From: a bacterium
Lineage (GTDB): Bacteria > Myxococcota_A > Bradymonadia > UBA7976 > UBA1532
Length of the DNA stretch: 64,000 nucleotides
Assembly (NCBI GenBank): GCA_030427205.1
Contig: JAUHXC010000017.1
Coordinates: forward strand, 62,001-126,000
Direction: 5' to 3'
Positions within the stretch are counted from its first letter, which is position 1, and each line of letters opens with the position of its first letter. The notes beneath the pieces are model-generated. The model worked only from the letters and a program-made list of their open reading frames with translations. It was not told where the DNA came from and did not search any database. This document shows positions 1 to 11,188 of this stretch, in pieces. Both the position numbers and the translations under genes were made by a program.

Positions 1-460
1 AGCCGGCGTCGCGGGCGACGAGCGGCACGTGGGAGTGCCCGCAGATGACCACGTCGGCGGCGAAGCCTTCGGCGAGGCGCCGGGCGTCGGCCTTCAGCTT
101 GGGCCCGCGCACGGCGATGTGGGTCAAGAGCACCCGCAGCTGGCTCTCGGCGCGGGTGATCGTCAGCTCGACCACGTCCGGCGGCCCGTCGCGGCCGTCG
201 ATGTTGCCGCGCACGGCGATCAGGGGCGCGATGGCCTCGAGATCGGTCAGCACGCCCAGGTCGCCGATGTCGCCGGCGTGCACGATCGCCGCCGGCGCCA
301 TCGCCCGCAGCAGCGGCAGCGCCTCGGGGTGCGGGTGGCTGTGGGTATCGGCGACCACCGCGAGGGTCCCGCCGGCGTCGGGCAGGGCCAGCGTGCGCTG
401 CTCGGTGCGCGGTGGGGTCAGCGGGGCGAAGCGGTTGGCTCGGGATCGACGGCGCGGCAT
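1..460 (-). CDS. YfcE/MJ0936-type metallophosphoesterase (3' end outside window)
   Basis: Calcineurin-like phosphoesterase, probably a small cytosolic two-metal phosphodiesterase of the YfcE/MJ0936 group. The metal-ligand motifs appear in the expected order: DTHSH near residue 38, GDIGD near residue 62, GNIDG near residue 81, a lone His in LLTHIA near residue 110, and GHSHVP near residue 140. The frame is still open at position 1, so the last residues lie outside the window; family members are usually 150-180 residues, so little is missing. The N-terminal 25 residues are basic and non-conserved, and a start further in is possible. It lies 55 bp downstream of the macroglobulin-like gene on the same strand. 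The natural substrate cannot be read from the sequence. Confidence 0.85.
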   Translation of the reverse strand, partial: MPRRRSRANRFAPLTPPRTEQRTLALPDAGGTLAVVADTHSHPHPEALPLLRAMAPAAIVHAGDIGDLGVLTDLEAIAPLIAVRGNIDGRDGPPDVVELTITRAESQLRVLLTHIAVRGPKLKADARRLAEGFAADVVICGHSHVPLVARDAG

Positions 461-515
461 GGCGCGCAGTATCCGGTGTCTGGCCCGCGTAACTCAACCG
501 CCCGCTGGCCTCTGC

Positions 516-3500
516 TCAGCGAACCTCGACCGCCAGCGGCGGGGCCCAGGCGGCGTCGGGGTTGGCGTAGCGATAGAGGCTCGACGCCGGCGCTTTGAAA
601 GTGCCTGGGTAGCGGGCGCGCATATCGAGCGCGAAGCGGCGCTCCTCGCCGCGGGCCAGCGCGTCGAGGTAGAGCACCACCTCGCCCGGCCGCGCCTCGG
701 CCAGCGCGACCGTGCCCCGCGCGGTCCAGTCGCGCAGCTGGTCGAGATCGGGCGCGAGGCCCGCGGGCAGGCCGATGCGCAGGACGGGCAGCGGCACCCG
801 CGCCGTGGCCCGCGCGGTGACCGTGAGGGTGGCCCGCTGGCCCACCGACAGCCGGCTCGGCTTCAGGGCCGTCGAGATGCGCAGCGGCGGCCGCTCGCGG
901 CCGGGGAACTGCTCGCTGAACCACGCCCCGTCGATGTGCCACGAGAGGTTGCCGCTCCCGCGCTGGCTGACGCGCAGCGCGCGCATACCGCGGCTGTACT
1001 CGGCGGGCAGGGTGAACTCGAGCTGACCGCGGCCGATCTCGGGCTGAGTGATCCGGCGGAGCGGCTCGCCGTCGACGCGCACCACGATCTCGCCCGTCGC
1101 CGACGGGCCCACGGGGGATGACTCGGTCAGCAGCGCCGCCGCCAGCTCGACCGACCGCTCGCCGAACCGGTGATGGGTGTCGCTGTTGTCGCCCATGAGG
1201 CGCCCGAGCGCACGGCGCCGCAGCGCGGGGGCCATATCGAGCGCGGCGAGCGCGCGCACGGCCAGGGCGGTGGCCTCGAAGCGCAGCCCGCGCGGCCAGT
1301 GTCCGCCGCGGCCGGCGTTCGGTTTGTCGGGCCAGGTATTCGCCCAGCGCCGATCGGTCTCGACCAGCTTCAGCAGCTGCTCGCCCAGAGCCTGCGCTTC
1401 GGCCCGGCGGTCGAGGTCGAGCAGCGTCAGGATCCGCTGACCGATCAGGTAGGGGCGCCCGCGGGTCTCGGCGGTGTACGGGCGCAGGTCGGGCTGGCGC
1501 CCGCCGATGGCCAGCGCGCGGTCGACGAGCGCCCGGGCCCGCGGCATCGCGTTGGGCATCTCCCGCGGCTCGCGGTTGGCGTCGAGCCAGGCCGCGGCCT
1601 CTGCGATGAGCTGCGCGTCGCCGCCGGTCTCGTGCAGCGCGATGATGGCCAGCGCCGTCGCCCGCGGGTCGGGCTTCTGGCCGATGATCGTGCCGAAGCC
1701 GCCGGTCTCGTGCCGATGGGCCGCGACAAAGCCGTGGCCCAGCCCGATCAGCTTGCGGGCGCGCTCGACGGCGCGCCGGGCGTGCCCCAGCGCGATGTCG
1801 TCGTGGCCTTCCAGCGATCGCGCGTGGCGCTCGAAGTGGCGCAGCGCGAGCCCGGCGGCCCGCAGGTGCAGCGCGTTTCGCTCGGCGGTGGACTTCGTCG
1901 CCCGGGGGCCGGTCGAGAAGCCCGAGGCCTTGCGGTAGAAGTGATGGTCCGACCCGCCGAGCAGGCTGCGGCGCATCATGCTGAGCTTGCTCTGGTCGAC
2001 CGACCAGATCCGCAGCTTCACCTCGGGGTCGATCGGCGCCTGCGGCAGCGGCAGGTCGAACGTGGCCTCGCCGTCGGGCTCGATGGGCAGGCTGCGGCGG
2101 ATCGTCTGGCGCCAACGGCGGCTGATGACCCGGATCGAGCGGCGCGTCGCGATGGGGCCGGCGTCGCCCTCCAACGTGATCTGCAGCGGTGTCTCGCCAG
2201 CGTCGACGGCCTCGAGCTCGATCGCGGCGCGGTATCGGCCTTCGCTCGTCGGCCCGAGCGCCCGCTCGCCGGATACGTTGCCCCAGCGCCAGCGCAGCGT
2301 GGTCGGCGCGGCCCCCGCGATGACGATCGGCACGGTGAACCGATCGCCGACGTGCACCGCGGCCGGCGCGTCGAGCTCGATCTGCGGCGTGGTCTGCAGC
2401 CGCACCTGCCCGTGGCCCACGGCGCCGTCGACCATGCCCACGACGGTGATCACGACGCGCGTCGGACGCTCGGGCAGGGCGAACCTCAGCCGGGCCTCGC
2501 CGGCGCTCACGGGGGTCCGCGGCTGCCAGAGCACCCGCGGATCGGGGGCGATGGGCGGCCGCGCGCGGGCTCGGCTCGGCGGGTAGCGGAACGCGTTGAA
2601 CTCGACCCGGCGGTTCTGAGCCGAGTCTTCGGGGTGGATGGGCATGGCATCGCCGAAGCCCCGGGCCACCAGCCGCTCGGGCGTGACCCCGCGCTCGATC
2701 AAAGCCGCGCGTACGGCCTCGGCCCGGGCCTGCGAAGCGCGCAGGTTGGCGGCGGGCGCGCCGCGATGGTCGCTATGACCCTCGAGCTCGACCCGCAGCA
2801 CGTCGGGGTGCCCGCGCAGGGTCGCCGCGACTTCGTCGAGGACCGGGTCGGCGCGGGACGGCACGGCCGTCGCGCCGGCGGGGAAGAAGACCATCTGCCG
2901 GAGCAGTCGATCGCGAGCGGGCGGCGGCGGCGCGTCGGGCAGCCCGGCCCGCCGCTCCGTGCCCACGTAGGGCACGTCGGCGGGGATCGGCGGCGCGCCG
3001 GGTGGCGGGGAGGGTCCGCGCGCCTTGCCCGATGCCGCGCGCGCGGGGCGGGCGAGCTGTCGGGCCAGGTCGAGGTGATGGTCGCCGACGGGCCCGGCGA
3101 TGGCTTCGTCGATGACCGCGATCGCGAAGCGGCCGCTCACCGGCTGGCCCGCGCTGTCGGTGACGGTGATGTCGATCGAGACCGTATCGCCCGGCGCGTA
3201 GGGGCCGGGGCTCGGGGTCAGCCGGACGGCGAGCGACGGCGGGCCGGCCGGGGCGTCGCGCGTCTCGGGGCGCTCGGTCTCGAGCGTCGGCGGCGCGGCG
3301 TCGACGACGATCGTGCGCTCGACGGTGCGCGCGCCGGCGGGCAGGCGCAGCCGGTAGTGGCCTGACGCGAAGTCCTGCGGCAGGTAGATCGCCGAGCCTT
3401 CGGGGCCGCCGGCGCGGGTCACGATCCGGTCCCAGCCGTCGATCAGGAGCGGCAGGCCGGTCCCGCCCCAGGTGCGCAGCTGGATCGTATCGCCCGGTCG

Positions 3501-3626
3501 GTAGCGGGGGCGGTCGGTGATCAGGGCCACCGGCCCCGCGGCCTGCGCCTCGGGCTCGGCGGGCGGCGCGCCGAAGGCAGGCGGCAGCGGCCCGAGCAGA
3601 GCCAGAATCAGCGGGTAGATGCGCAT
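516..3626 (-). CDS. Secreted alpha-2-macroglobulin-like protein with inserted OmpA domain
   Basis: A protein of 1,036 residues. It begins MRIYPLILALL with a signal peptide ending near AFGA, so this start is preferred to longer upstream extensions. Residues about 30-230 look like macroglobulin MG domains (PRYRPGDTIQLRTWG, YAPGDTVSIDITV, then AVIDEAI, the usual VDEA-type end of an MG domain). Residues about 232-345 are an OmpA/MotB-like peptidoglycan-binding domain (VFFPAG, VELEGHSDHRG, LVARGFGD, NRRVEFNAF). Macroglobulin beta domains follow, then a helical thioester-domain-like region (RATALAIIALHETGG, FEATALAVRALAAL). No CxEQ thioester is visible at its start, so covalent trapping of proteases is unlikely. 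The expected role is periplasmic protease inhibition or envelope protection, anchored to peptidoglycan. It is divergent from the cytochrome genes. Confidence 0.8.
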   Translation of the reverse strand: MRIYPLILALLGPLPPAFGAPPAEPEAQAAGPVALITDRPRYRPGDTIQLRTWGGTGLPLLIDGWDRIVTRAGGPEGSAIYLPQDFASGHYRLRLPAGARTVERTIVVDAAPPTLETERPETRDAPAGPPSLAVRLTPSPGPYAPGDTVSIDITVTDSAGQPVSGRFAIAVIDEAIAGPVGDHHLDLARQLARPARAASGKARGPSPPPGAPPIPADVPYVGTERRAGLPDAPPPPARDRLLRQMVFFPAGATAVPSRADPVLDEVAATLRGHPDVLRVELEGHSDHRGAPAANLRASQARAEAVRAALIERGVTPERLVARGFGDAMPIHPEDSAQNRRVEFNAFRYPPSRARARPPIAPDPRVLWQPRTPVSAGEARLRFALPERPTRVVITVVGMVDGAVGHGQVRLQTTPQIELDAPAAVHVGDRFTVPIVIAGAAPTTLRWRWGNVSGERALGPTSEGRYRAAIELEAVDAGETPLQITLEGDAGPIATRRSIRVISRRWRQTIRRSLPIEPDGEATFDLPLPQAPIDPEVKLRIWSVDQSKLSMMRRSLLGGSDHHFYRKASGFSTGPRATKSTAERNALHLRAAGLALRHFERHARSLEGHDDIALGHARRAVERARKLIGLGHGFVAAHRHETGGFGTIIGQKPDPRATALAIIALHETGGDAQLIAEAAAWLDANREPREMPNAMPRARALVDRALAIGGRQPDLRPYTAETRGRPYLIGQRILTLLDLDRRAEAQALGEQLLKLVETDRRWANTWPDKPNAGRGGHWPRGLRFEATALAVRALAALDMAPALRRRALGRLMGDNSDTHHRFGERSVELAAALLTESSPVGPSATGEIVVRVDGEPLRRITQPEIGRGQLEFTLPAEYSRGMRALRVSQRGSGNLSWHIDGAWFSEQFPGRERPPLRISTALKPSRLSVGQRATLTVTARATARVPLPVLRIGLPAGLAPDLDQLRDWTARGTVALAEARPGEVVLYLDALARGEERRFALDMRARYPGTFKAPASSLYRYANPDAAWAPPLAVEVR

Positions 3627-3660
3627 CTCGCCTCCGAACGCTGCTGTATCATGTCGCGAG

Positions 3661-3702
3661 GCTGCACCGAACGATCGCCGGGCGCCCGAACTCGGGTGCA
3701 GC
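3661..3702. promoter_or_regulatory. 8-bp inverted repeat in divergent promoter region, possible operator
   Basis: Perfect arms GCTGCACC (3661-3668) and GGTGCAGC (3695-3702) are separated by 26 bp that contain a further palindrome, CGGGCGCCCG. The repeat sits between the divergent macroglobulin-like and cytochrome genes. Its right arm lies where a -35 element would be for the -10-like TAGATT at 3720. It could be a repressor site or an mRNA hairpin; no regulator is identified. Confidence 0.35.
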
Positions 3703-3719
3703 GACCGGCGGTGGGACGG

Positions 3720-3725
3720 TAGATT
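3720..3725 (+). promoter_or_regulatory. -10-like TAGATT upstream of cytochrome operon
   Basis: TAGATT lies 22 bp before the GTG of the first cytochrome gene in otherwise GC-rich DNA, and a GGAGG ribosome-binding site (3739-3743) lies between. It resembles the TAGAC-type hexamers found before several other genes here. No convincing -35 is seen. Confidence 0.35.
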
Positions 3726-3747
3726 CGCCGGCAGCCCTGGAGGTGCC

Positions 3748-5570
<1,823 letters not shown>

Positions 5571-5574
<4 letters not shown>

Positions 5575-7352
5575 GCGCGCGGCGTGCCATCAAGCGCCTG
5601 CTGGCGGGTGGGCTGCTGGCGGGTGGGCTGCTGGCGCTGTCGGCCTGCGGCGAGGTCGAGACCGACGCGCCCGACGCGCCCGATGCATTGCCGCCTGCGG
5701 CCGAGCCCGCGGTCTGTCATTCGGGATTCGACCTCGACGAGGATTGCATATGCGATCGGGATGCCATCGACTGGCGGGCGCCCATCGAGCCGGGCAGCCA
5801 TCGGGGCGATGTCTTCGGCCTCGGCGAGCGGCTGCCGGCGGTGGTCGCCGCCGGTGAGCGCCACCTGGACGTCTGGCCGGTCGACGTCACCGGCGCCCTG
5901 CTGCCCTGGCGGCTGACCCGGGTCGCGCTCGATCCCGACACCGAGAACGAGACGCTGCTGCGCCTGCGCGGCGGGGCGAGCGCACTCGTCGGCTTCGATA
6001 CGCTGCCCGGCTTCTTCGACTGGCTCGGCCTGCCGCCGCACCCCGACCAGCGCCGCGCGCCGGCGGATTACGTCGGGGTCTGGCCGCTGGGCGCCGGCCT
6101 GATCGAGACCGAGGCCGGCCCGGCGCTGTCGTTCGGCTGCGCCGCCTGCCACGCCGGCCGCCTGCTGGGGCGCACGGTCATCGGCCTGCCCAACCGCCAG
6201 AGCCGGGCCAACGCCTTCTTCGGGGTCAGCAAGCAGCTGCTGCCGCTCTTGACGACGCCTTTCGTGCTCGACGCGTTGGGCGCCGAAGACGCGGAGGCGG
6301 CCCTGGCATTGCGCAGCGCCGCGGCGGCCCGCAGCATCGGCAGCCGCGCGCCCCAGGCCCGCGGGCTCGACAGCGCGCTGGCCCACATGAGCCTCAGCCT
6401 CGCCCGCCGGGGGGCCGACCCGTGGGCCGAGCCCGACCCGGCGCGGCAGGTGCGCCCCGAAGCGACCGCGCTCGAGACCCTGGTGGCCGACGTCAAGCCG
6501 CGGCCGCTGTGGACGACGAAGTACAAGACCCGCTGGACCGCCGACGGCTCGAACCGCGGGCACCCGGTGATCATCAACATCCTGTGGAACGAGATCGGCC
6601 GCGGCACCGACCTGCGCGCCTTCGGGCAGTGGCTGGCGGACAACGGGCAGATCGTCGACGAGATGACGGCCGCGGTGCTGGCCAACCGCGCGCCGCGCTG
6701 GACCGACTTCTTCCCGGCAGAGACCGTCGACCAAGAGGCGGCGCGGCGCGGCGCGCTCGAGTTCAGGCGCCGCTGCGCTGGCTGTCACGGCCACTACGAG
6801 AAAGCCTGGGCGCGGGCCGACGCCGACGGGCTCTCGCCCGCCGAGCTGCTGGAGACCACGCGGGTGGTCTATCACGCCGAGACGCCGGTCATGGACGTGG
6901 GCACCGACCCGCAGCGGCTGCAGGCGGTCGAGACCTTCGCCCGGCAGGTGGGGCGGCTGGCGCTGCTCGACGAGCACGGCATCAGCACCGCGCCGACGGG
7001 CGGCTATGTGCCGCCGCCGCTCGAAGGCATCTGGGCCCGTTATCCCTACCTGCACAACGGCAGCGTGCCGACCCTGTGCGCGCTGCTCAGCCCACCCGAC
7101 GAGCGGCCGACCACGTTCCGCATGGGGCCGTCGGAGGACGCGGCGACCGACTTCGACGCCGAGTGCGTCGGTTATCCCATCGGCGATGCCATCCCCGATG
7201 ACTGGCATGCCATCGAAGACAGCCTGATCGATACGACCACCCCCGGGCTGTCGAACGGCGGGCATCACACGATGCTCGACGGCGGCGACGGCAACCCGCC
7301 CCTCGACCGCGACGGGCGGCGCGATCTGATCGAGTTCCTCAAGACGCTCTGA
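5571..7352 (+). CDS. Di-haem c-type cytochrome lipoprotein, RoxA/MauG-like (copy 2)
   Basis: A 593-residue paralogue of the preceding gene with the same order: signal peptide with a repeated LLAGG element, lipobox LSAC (Cys26), an acidic Cys loop, haem site CAACH (190-194), haem site CAGCH (402-406) and the C-terminal GIWARYPYLHNGSVPTL. The stretches WNEIGRGTDL and RWTDFFPAE are nearly identical in both copies. The GTG start overlaps the upstream TGA as GTGA, which implies translational coupling and a shared transcript. It lacks the long Pro-Glu spacer of copy 1. The likely location is the outer face of a membrane; the function is inferred only from the RoxA/MauG-like signatures. Confidence 0.85.
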
Positions 7353-7405
7353 CGCGGCGTGCTATCGTCGCGCATCTCTTCTTCGGACGACGACGGATAC
7401 GCCGC

Positions 7406-8515
7406 ATGGCCGACTTCTCCAAAGCCATCCTCGCCATTCAGAGCGATACTCTCGCAAAGCTCGTCGTGCGCTTCTTCTACTTCGCCCAGCGGAGGATGAA
7501 ATGCATCCCGGTGGTGCCGCGCCGTGAGATCGACGGCACGACCGAAGAGCTGCTCGGATTCTATGAGAAGGTCGCCTACTGGAACATGAACCTGGACGCC
7601 ACCCGCAAGGCGGCCTATCGCCGGGCGGCGGCCTGCTTCGACGGCCTGCGCACCATCGACCTGGGCACGGGCGCGCACCTGCCGCAGGCGACGCTGGCCC
7701 TCGACGCGGGCGCCACCCACGTGCACGCCATCGAGGCGAAGGACGAGACCGCCGCCGCGGCCCGTGCCTTCCTCGCGCGGCCGGCGAACCCCTGGTCGGA
7801 GAAGGTGACCCTGTGGGAGGCGCTGTCGTTCGACGTCGAGCTGCCCGAGCGGGCCGAGGGCATGGTGCACGAGATCGTGGGCACCGTCGGCTCGGACGAG
7901 GGCTTCCCCATCTGCGTCGCCGACGCTCAGGCGCGGCTGCTCGAACCCGACGCGGTGATCGTCCCGCAGTGTGTTCAGACGCGGATGATGCCGATCGGAG
8001 AGATCGAGCCGGGCCGGCTGTCGCGGGTCTTGTCGGGCATGCTCGTCGGCGCGAGCCGGCCGGAGACCACGCCGGGCATCCAGCTGATCTACAACCCGCC
8101 GCGGGCGGTGTGGCTCGCCGAAGAGCCGCAGTTGATGGAGTCGTTCACGACGGGCCCGGGCGCGCCGCCGATGACCGAGCAGCTCCAGCAGACCCGCGAC
8201 CTCGAGTTCCGCTGCGTGCGCGGGGGCGAGTTCACCGGCTTTCTGCTGGGCTGCCGCGTCGTCACCCACCCCGACGCGCCGGTGATCGACGCCCTCACCT
8301 CGATCACCAGCTGGGGCAACGCCTGCGTGCGCATGGCCGAGCAGCCGCGCACGGTCTCGGCGGGCGAGACGCTGGCCGTCCGGGTCGCGGTCGACGCGCG
8401 CACGTTCGTGCCGCGCTACCAGATCGACGTCACCTTCGCCGACGGCGAGGCGTGGTCTGTCGTCTGGCGCGGGCCGGCCATCAGCCCGGTGAAGGGCGAC
8501 GCGCCGGCGGAGTGA
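7406..8515 (+). CDS. PRMT5-like S-adenosylmethionine methyltransferase
   Basis: A 369-residue class I methyltransferase. Motif I is TIDLGTGA (83-90), with the acidic ribose-binding residue in HAIEAKDE near 110. A double-Glu loop HEIVGTVGSDEG (155-166) resembles the SELLGSFxxNE loop of protein arginine methyltransferase 5. The C-terminal third is beta-rich, with a stretch SITSWGNACVR followed by a SAGETLAV turn, like the PRMT beta-barrel. Arginine or peptide methylation is therefore a reasonable guess; the substrate is unknown. The start is the ATG at 7406; a TATCGT -10-like hexamer lies at 7363. It is convergent with the CHAT gene. Eukaryote-like PRMTs are uncommon in bacteria. Confidence 0.7.
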   Translation: MADFSKAILAIQSDTLAKLVVRFFYFAQRRMKCIPVVPRREIDGTTEELLGFYEKVAYWNMNLDATRKAAYRRAAACFDGLRTIDLGTGAHLPQATLALDAGATHVHAIEAKDETAAAARAFLARPANPWSEKVTLWEALSFDVELPERAEGMVHEIVGTVGSDEGFPICVADAQARLLEPDAVIVPQCVQTRMMPIGEIEPGRLSRVLSGMLVGASRPETTPGIQLIYNPPRAVWLAEEPQLMESFTTGPGAPPMTEQLQQTRDLEFRCVRGGEFTGFLLGCRVVTHPDAPVIDALTSITSWGNACVRMAEQPRTVSAGETLAVRVAVDARTFVPRYQIDVTFADGEAWSVVWRGPAISPVKGDAPAE

Positions 8516-8545
8516 GCCGTCGAGCGTGATCATCGGCCGACGGGT

Positions 8546-11188
8546 CTACGGCCGCCCCACCAGCCGCCAGCCCTTCCAGCCGGGGTCGTCGGCGGCGATC
8601 GAGCCGGCCACCGCCGCGCGGAAGGCCTCACCGGGGGCCTCGACCCCGCCGGCGGCGTGGAAGCGCGCGACGAAGCGCCGGGCGGCGGCGTCGTCGAGCA
8701 GCACGTCGGCGGCCAGCACGCTGCGGGTGCCCAGGGCCACGAGCATCTCCGGCAGACCCCACGGCTCGGCGCTGGCCAGCGAGCCGGTGCGCACGGTGCG
8801 GCAGGCGCTGAGCACCGCGACCCGCGGCGCGGCGCGGGCCAGCATCAGCTCGACGGCGGTCAGCGAGACGCCGTCGGCCAGGGTCAGTCGGGCGTCCCAC
8901 GGGCCGTCCTCGCCGGGGCTGCCGTGGCCGGCGTAATGCAGCCAGCGGGCGTCGCGCAGCGCGTCGATCACCCGCGATTCGGTCGCCTCGCCGCCGGCGA
9001 TGAGGCGGGCGCCGGTCGCGGCGGCGAGCGCCCGGCCCTCGGCGCGGGCATGGGGCAGATCGCCGGTGGGATCGGCGATGACCACCGGCGGCGCCGCGCC
9101 GGCGATGTGGGGCCGCGGCAGCAGGCCGGCGGCGGGCAGCCAGCCGATGGCGATGTGCGCGGTCCACGGGCGGCCGTCGGGCGCCGGCGGCAGGTCGCGG
9201 GCGGCGGGCAGGCCGCCGTCGACGATCATCAGCCCCCCGAGGCCCGCGATCCGCTCGGCCCACGGGCCCAGCGGATCGGCCGGATCGACCGCGCGGGCTT
9301 CGAGGCGCTCGCCGTCGACGTAGACGCCGACCCAGCGCGCCGGTCCGCGGCGGGTGAAGGCGATCAGCGCCTGACCCGCCGGCAGCGCCGCCTGCACCGC
9401 GGCCGGCGTGACCGGTTCGGGGGTCTGCGGCACGGCGAGCACCGCTTCGGCGGCGTCGAAGAGGCGCTGGATGCGGCGCTGCTCGGCGGCGCGGCCCTGC
9501 ATCCAGCGGGTATGGGCGTCGGGCGCGAGGCCGTCGCCGCCGAAGCGATCGGCCTCGAAAGCATCCCGGGCGCGGCGCCACGCGGAGAGCGCCGCCGCCC
9601 AGCGGCGGGCGACGGCGGGGTCGAGGCGGTCGATGGCCAGCCGGGCCGCGGTGCCGCGCAGCACCTGCAAGCGGGCCTCGTCGGCGACGGCGAAGGCCCC
9701 GACGACGTCCTCCCGGGCGAGCCGCAGATCGACCAGCGCCTCGACGATGGCCTGGCGGTCGCTGAAGAACGCCGAGCGGCCGCGGGCGACGCCGACCCCG
9801 GACGCCTGCTCCCGGATCGCGTCGATGCCCGCCCGCCACGCGGCGTCGGCCCCGGCGGCGTCACCGAGCGCGGCGTGGGCCCGGCCTTCGAGCAGGAAGC
9901 GCCGCCAGCGCAGGTGGGCCGCGCCGGCGGCGATGCGCTCGGCGGAGGCCCGGCACAGATCGAGCGCGCGCCGCGGGTCGCCCTCGGCCAGGGCCAGCTC
10001 GATGGTGAGCAGATCGACGAAGGCCGCCGAGAAGCCCGTGGCGCGTGGGTCGGCCCGCCGGGCGCCGTCGAGCGCGGTCCGCGCCGACTGCAGCTCGCCC
10101 GCGCGCAGGGCGGCGAGCGCCAGGTTGGCCATGGCGTTGGCCCGCCGCGGGCCGGATGGCGCCTCGAGGGCGGCGAAGTGGGCCATCAGGCCCGGGTAGT
10201 CCGGCTCCAGATGACCGGCGATCATCGCCCGCAGGCGGATCCAGCCGGCGTCGACGTCGAAGTGCACCCGCAGCGCTCCCGGCTCGCCGAGGCGCTCGAG
10301 GTCACGGCCGGCGGCGTCGAGGCGGGCGAGCGCGGCGGCGTGGTGCCCCCGATCTTGAAGCAGGTTGGCCCGGGCCAGTTCGAAGCCCACCGCGTCGGCG
10401 TCCCGCCCGGCCGCCCGGACCCCGGCGGCGGCCCGCTCGAGGTGGGCCTCGGCGCGCCTGAAGCGGCCGAGCTGCTGGTCGACGAGGCCCAGGTAGTAGT
10501 GTCCGAGCGCGACGCCGACCGCGTGCCCGGCGGCGGCGGCGGCGCGCAGGGCGTCTTCGGCCAGCGCGCCGGCTTCGGGGTAGCGCTGGGCCCACAGCAG
10601 CCGGTGCGCGCCCAGGCGCAAGGCGCGGGCGGCGTCCAGCGGGCGGTGGGCGGCGGCCGCGGCGGCGGCGCGCCACGGCGCGGGGTCGGGATCGGCCAGG
10701 CGGGCCCGCTCGAGGGCCAGGGCCCAGGCCCGCGGTCCGCCCGGGTCGGCGGCGGCGGCGTCGATGAGGGCGTGGGCCTGTGGGCGATCGTCGGCGCGGC
10801 GGGCGGCGCCGATCGCGGCGAGCGCCGGGTGCGGCGGCGCGGCGCGCTGCACGGGCAGGTGGGCGACGACGTGGCCCCGCTGCACCAGGGCGATCTCGCC
10901 GCGCGCGCCGGGTTCGCCGCCGGGGCAGACGATCGTCGGGCGGTCGGCGGGCGCCGGATGAAACGCGGTCGTCGAGCCATCGGGGCAGCGCACCTGCAGC
11001 GCGTTCGGTGGGTCGTGCACCCGCAGCTTCGCGCCGTCGGGCCCGATCTCGGGGCGCCAGAGGCCGCGCACGCGGACGAGCCCGGCGGGGTCGACGACGC
11101 GCGCCGCGACCGGCGGCGGCGGCGGCTCGGCGCACTGCGCGAGGGTCAGCGGCGCGGTGAGCGCGAGCGCGAGCGACCCGCGCCTCAC
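8546..11188 (-). CDS. Exported TPR-CHAT caspase-like protease
   Basis: An 880-residue protein with an N-terminal hydrophobic signal (LALALTAPLTLAQC), a beta-rich region of about 100 residues, a long Ala-rich helical TPR array (about 130-520) and a C-terminal CHAT domain. The His-Cys dyad is visible as HYAGHG (His755) and LSACRT (Cys796), so it should be an active clan CD cysteine protease. The GTG start at 11188 overlaps the stop of the subtilase gene as GTGA; a much longer reading of this frame into the subtilase gene is a shadow. The signal suggests action outside the cytoplasm, but the box ending in Gln-Cys is a poor lipobox. It is the last gene of the sigma-factor operon. TPR-CHAT proteins elsewhere are peptide-sensing or nucleoprotein-activated proteases. 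Confidence 0.85.
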   Translation of the reverse strand: MRRGSLALALTAPLTLAQCAEPPPPPVAARVVDPAGLVRVRGLWRPEIGPDGAKLRVHDPPNALQVRCPDGSTTAFHPAPADRPTIVCPGGEPGARGEIALVQRGHVVAHLPVQRAAPPHPALAAIGAARRADDRPQAHALIDAAAADPGGPRAWALALERARLADPDPAPWRAAAAAAAHRPLDAARALRLGAHRLLWAQRYPEAGALAEDALRAAAAAGHAVGVALGHYYLGLVDQQLGRFRRAEAHLERAAAGVRAAGRDADAVGFELARANLLQDRGHHAAALARLDAAGRDLERLGEPGALRVHFDVDAGWIRLRAMIAGHLEPDYPGLMAHFAALEAPSGPRRANAMANLALAALRAGELQSARTALDGARRADPRATGFSAAFVDLLTIELALAEGDPRRALDLCRASAERIAAGAAHLRWRRFLLEGRAHAALGDAAGADAAWRAGIDAIREQASGVGVARGRSAFFSDRQAIVEALVDLRLAREDVVGAFAVADEARLQVLRGTAARLAIDRLDPAVARRWAAALSAWRRARDAFEADRFGGDGLAPDAHTRWMQGRAAEQRRIQRLFDAAEAVLAVPQTPEPVTPAAVQAALPAGQALIAFTRRGPARWVGVYVDGERLEARAVDPADPLGPWAERIAGLGGLMIVDGGLPAARDLPPAPDGRPWTAHIAIGWLPAAGLLPRPHIAGAAPPVVIADPTGDLPHARAEGRALAAATGARLIAGGEATESRVIDALRDARWLHYAGHGSPGEDGPWDARLTLADGVSLTAVELMLARAAPRVAVLSACRTVRTGSLASAEPWGLPEMLVALGTRSVLAADVLLDDAAARRFVARFHAAGGVEAPGEAFRAAVAGSIAADDPGWKGWRLVGRP

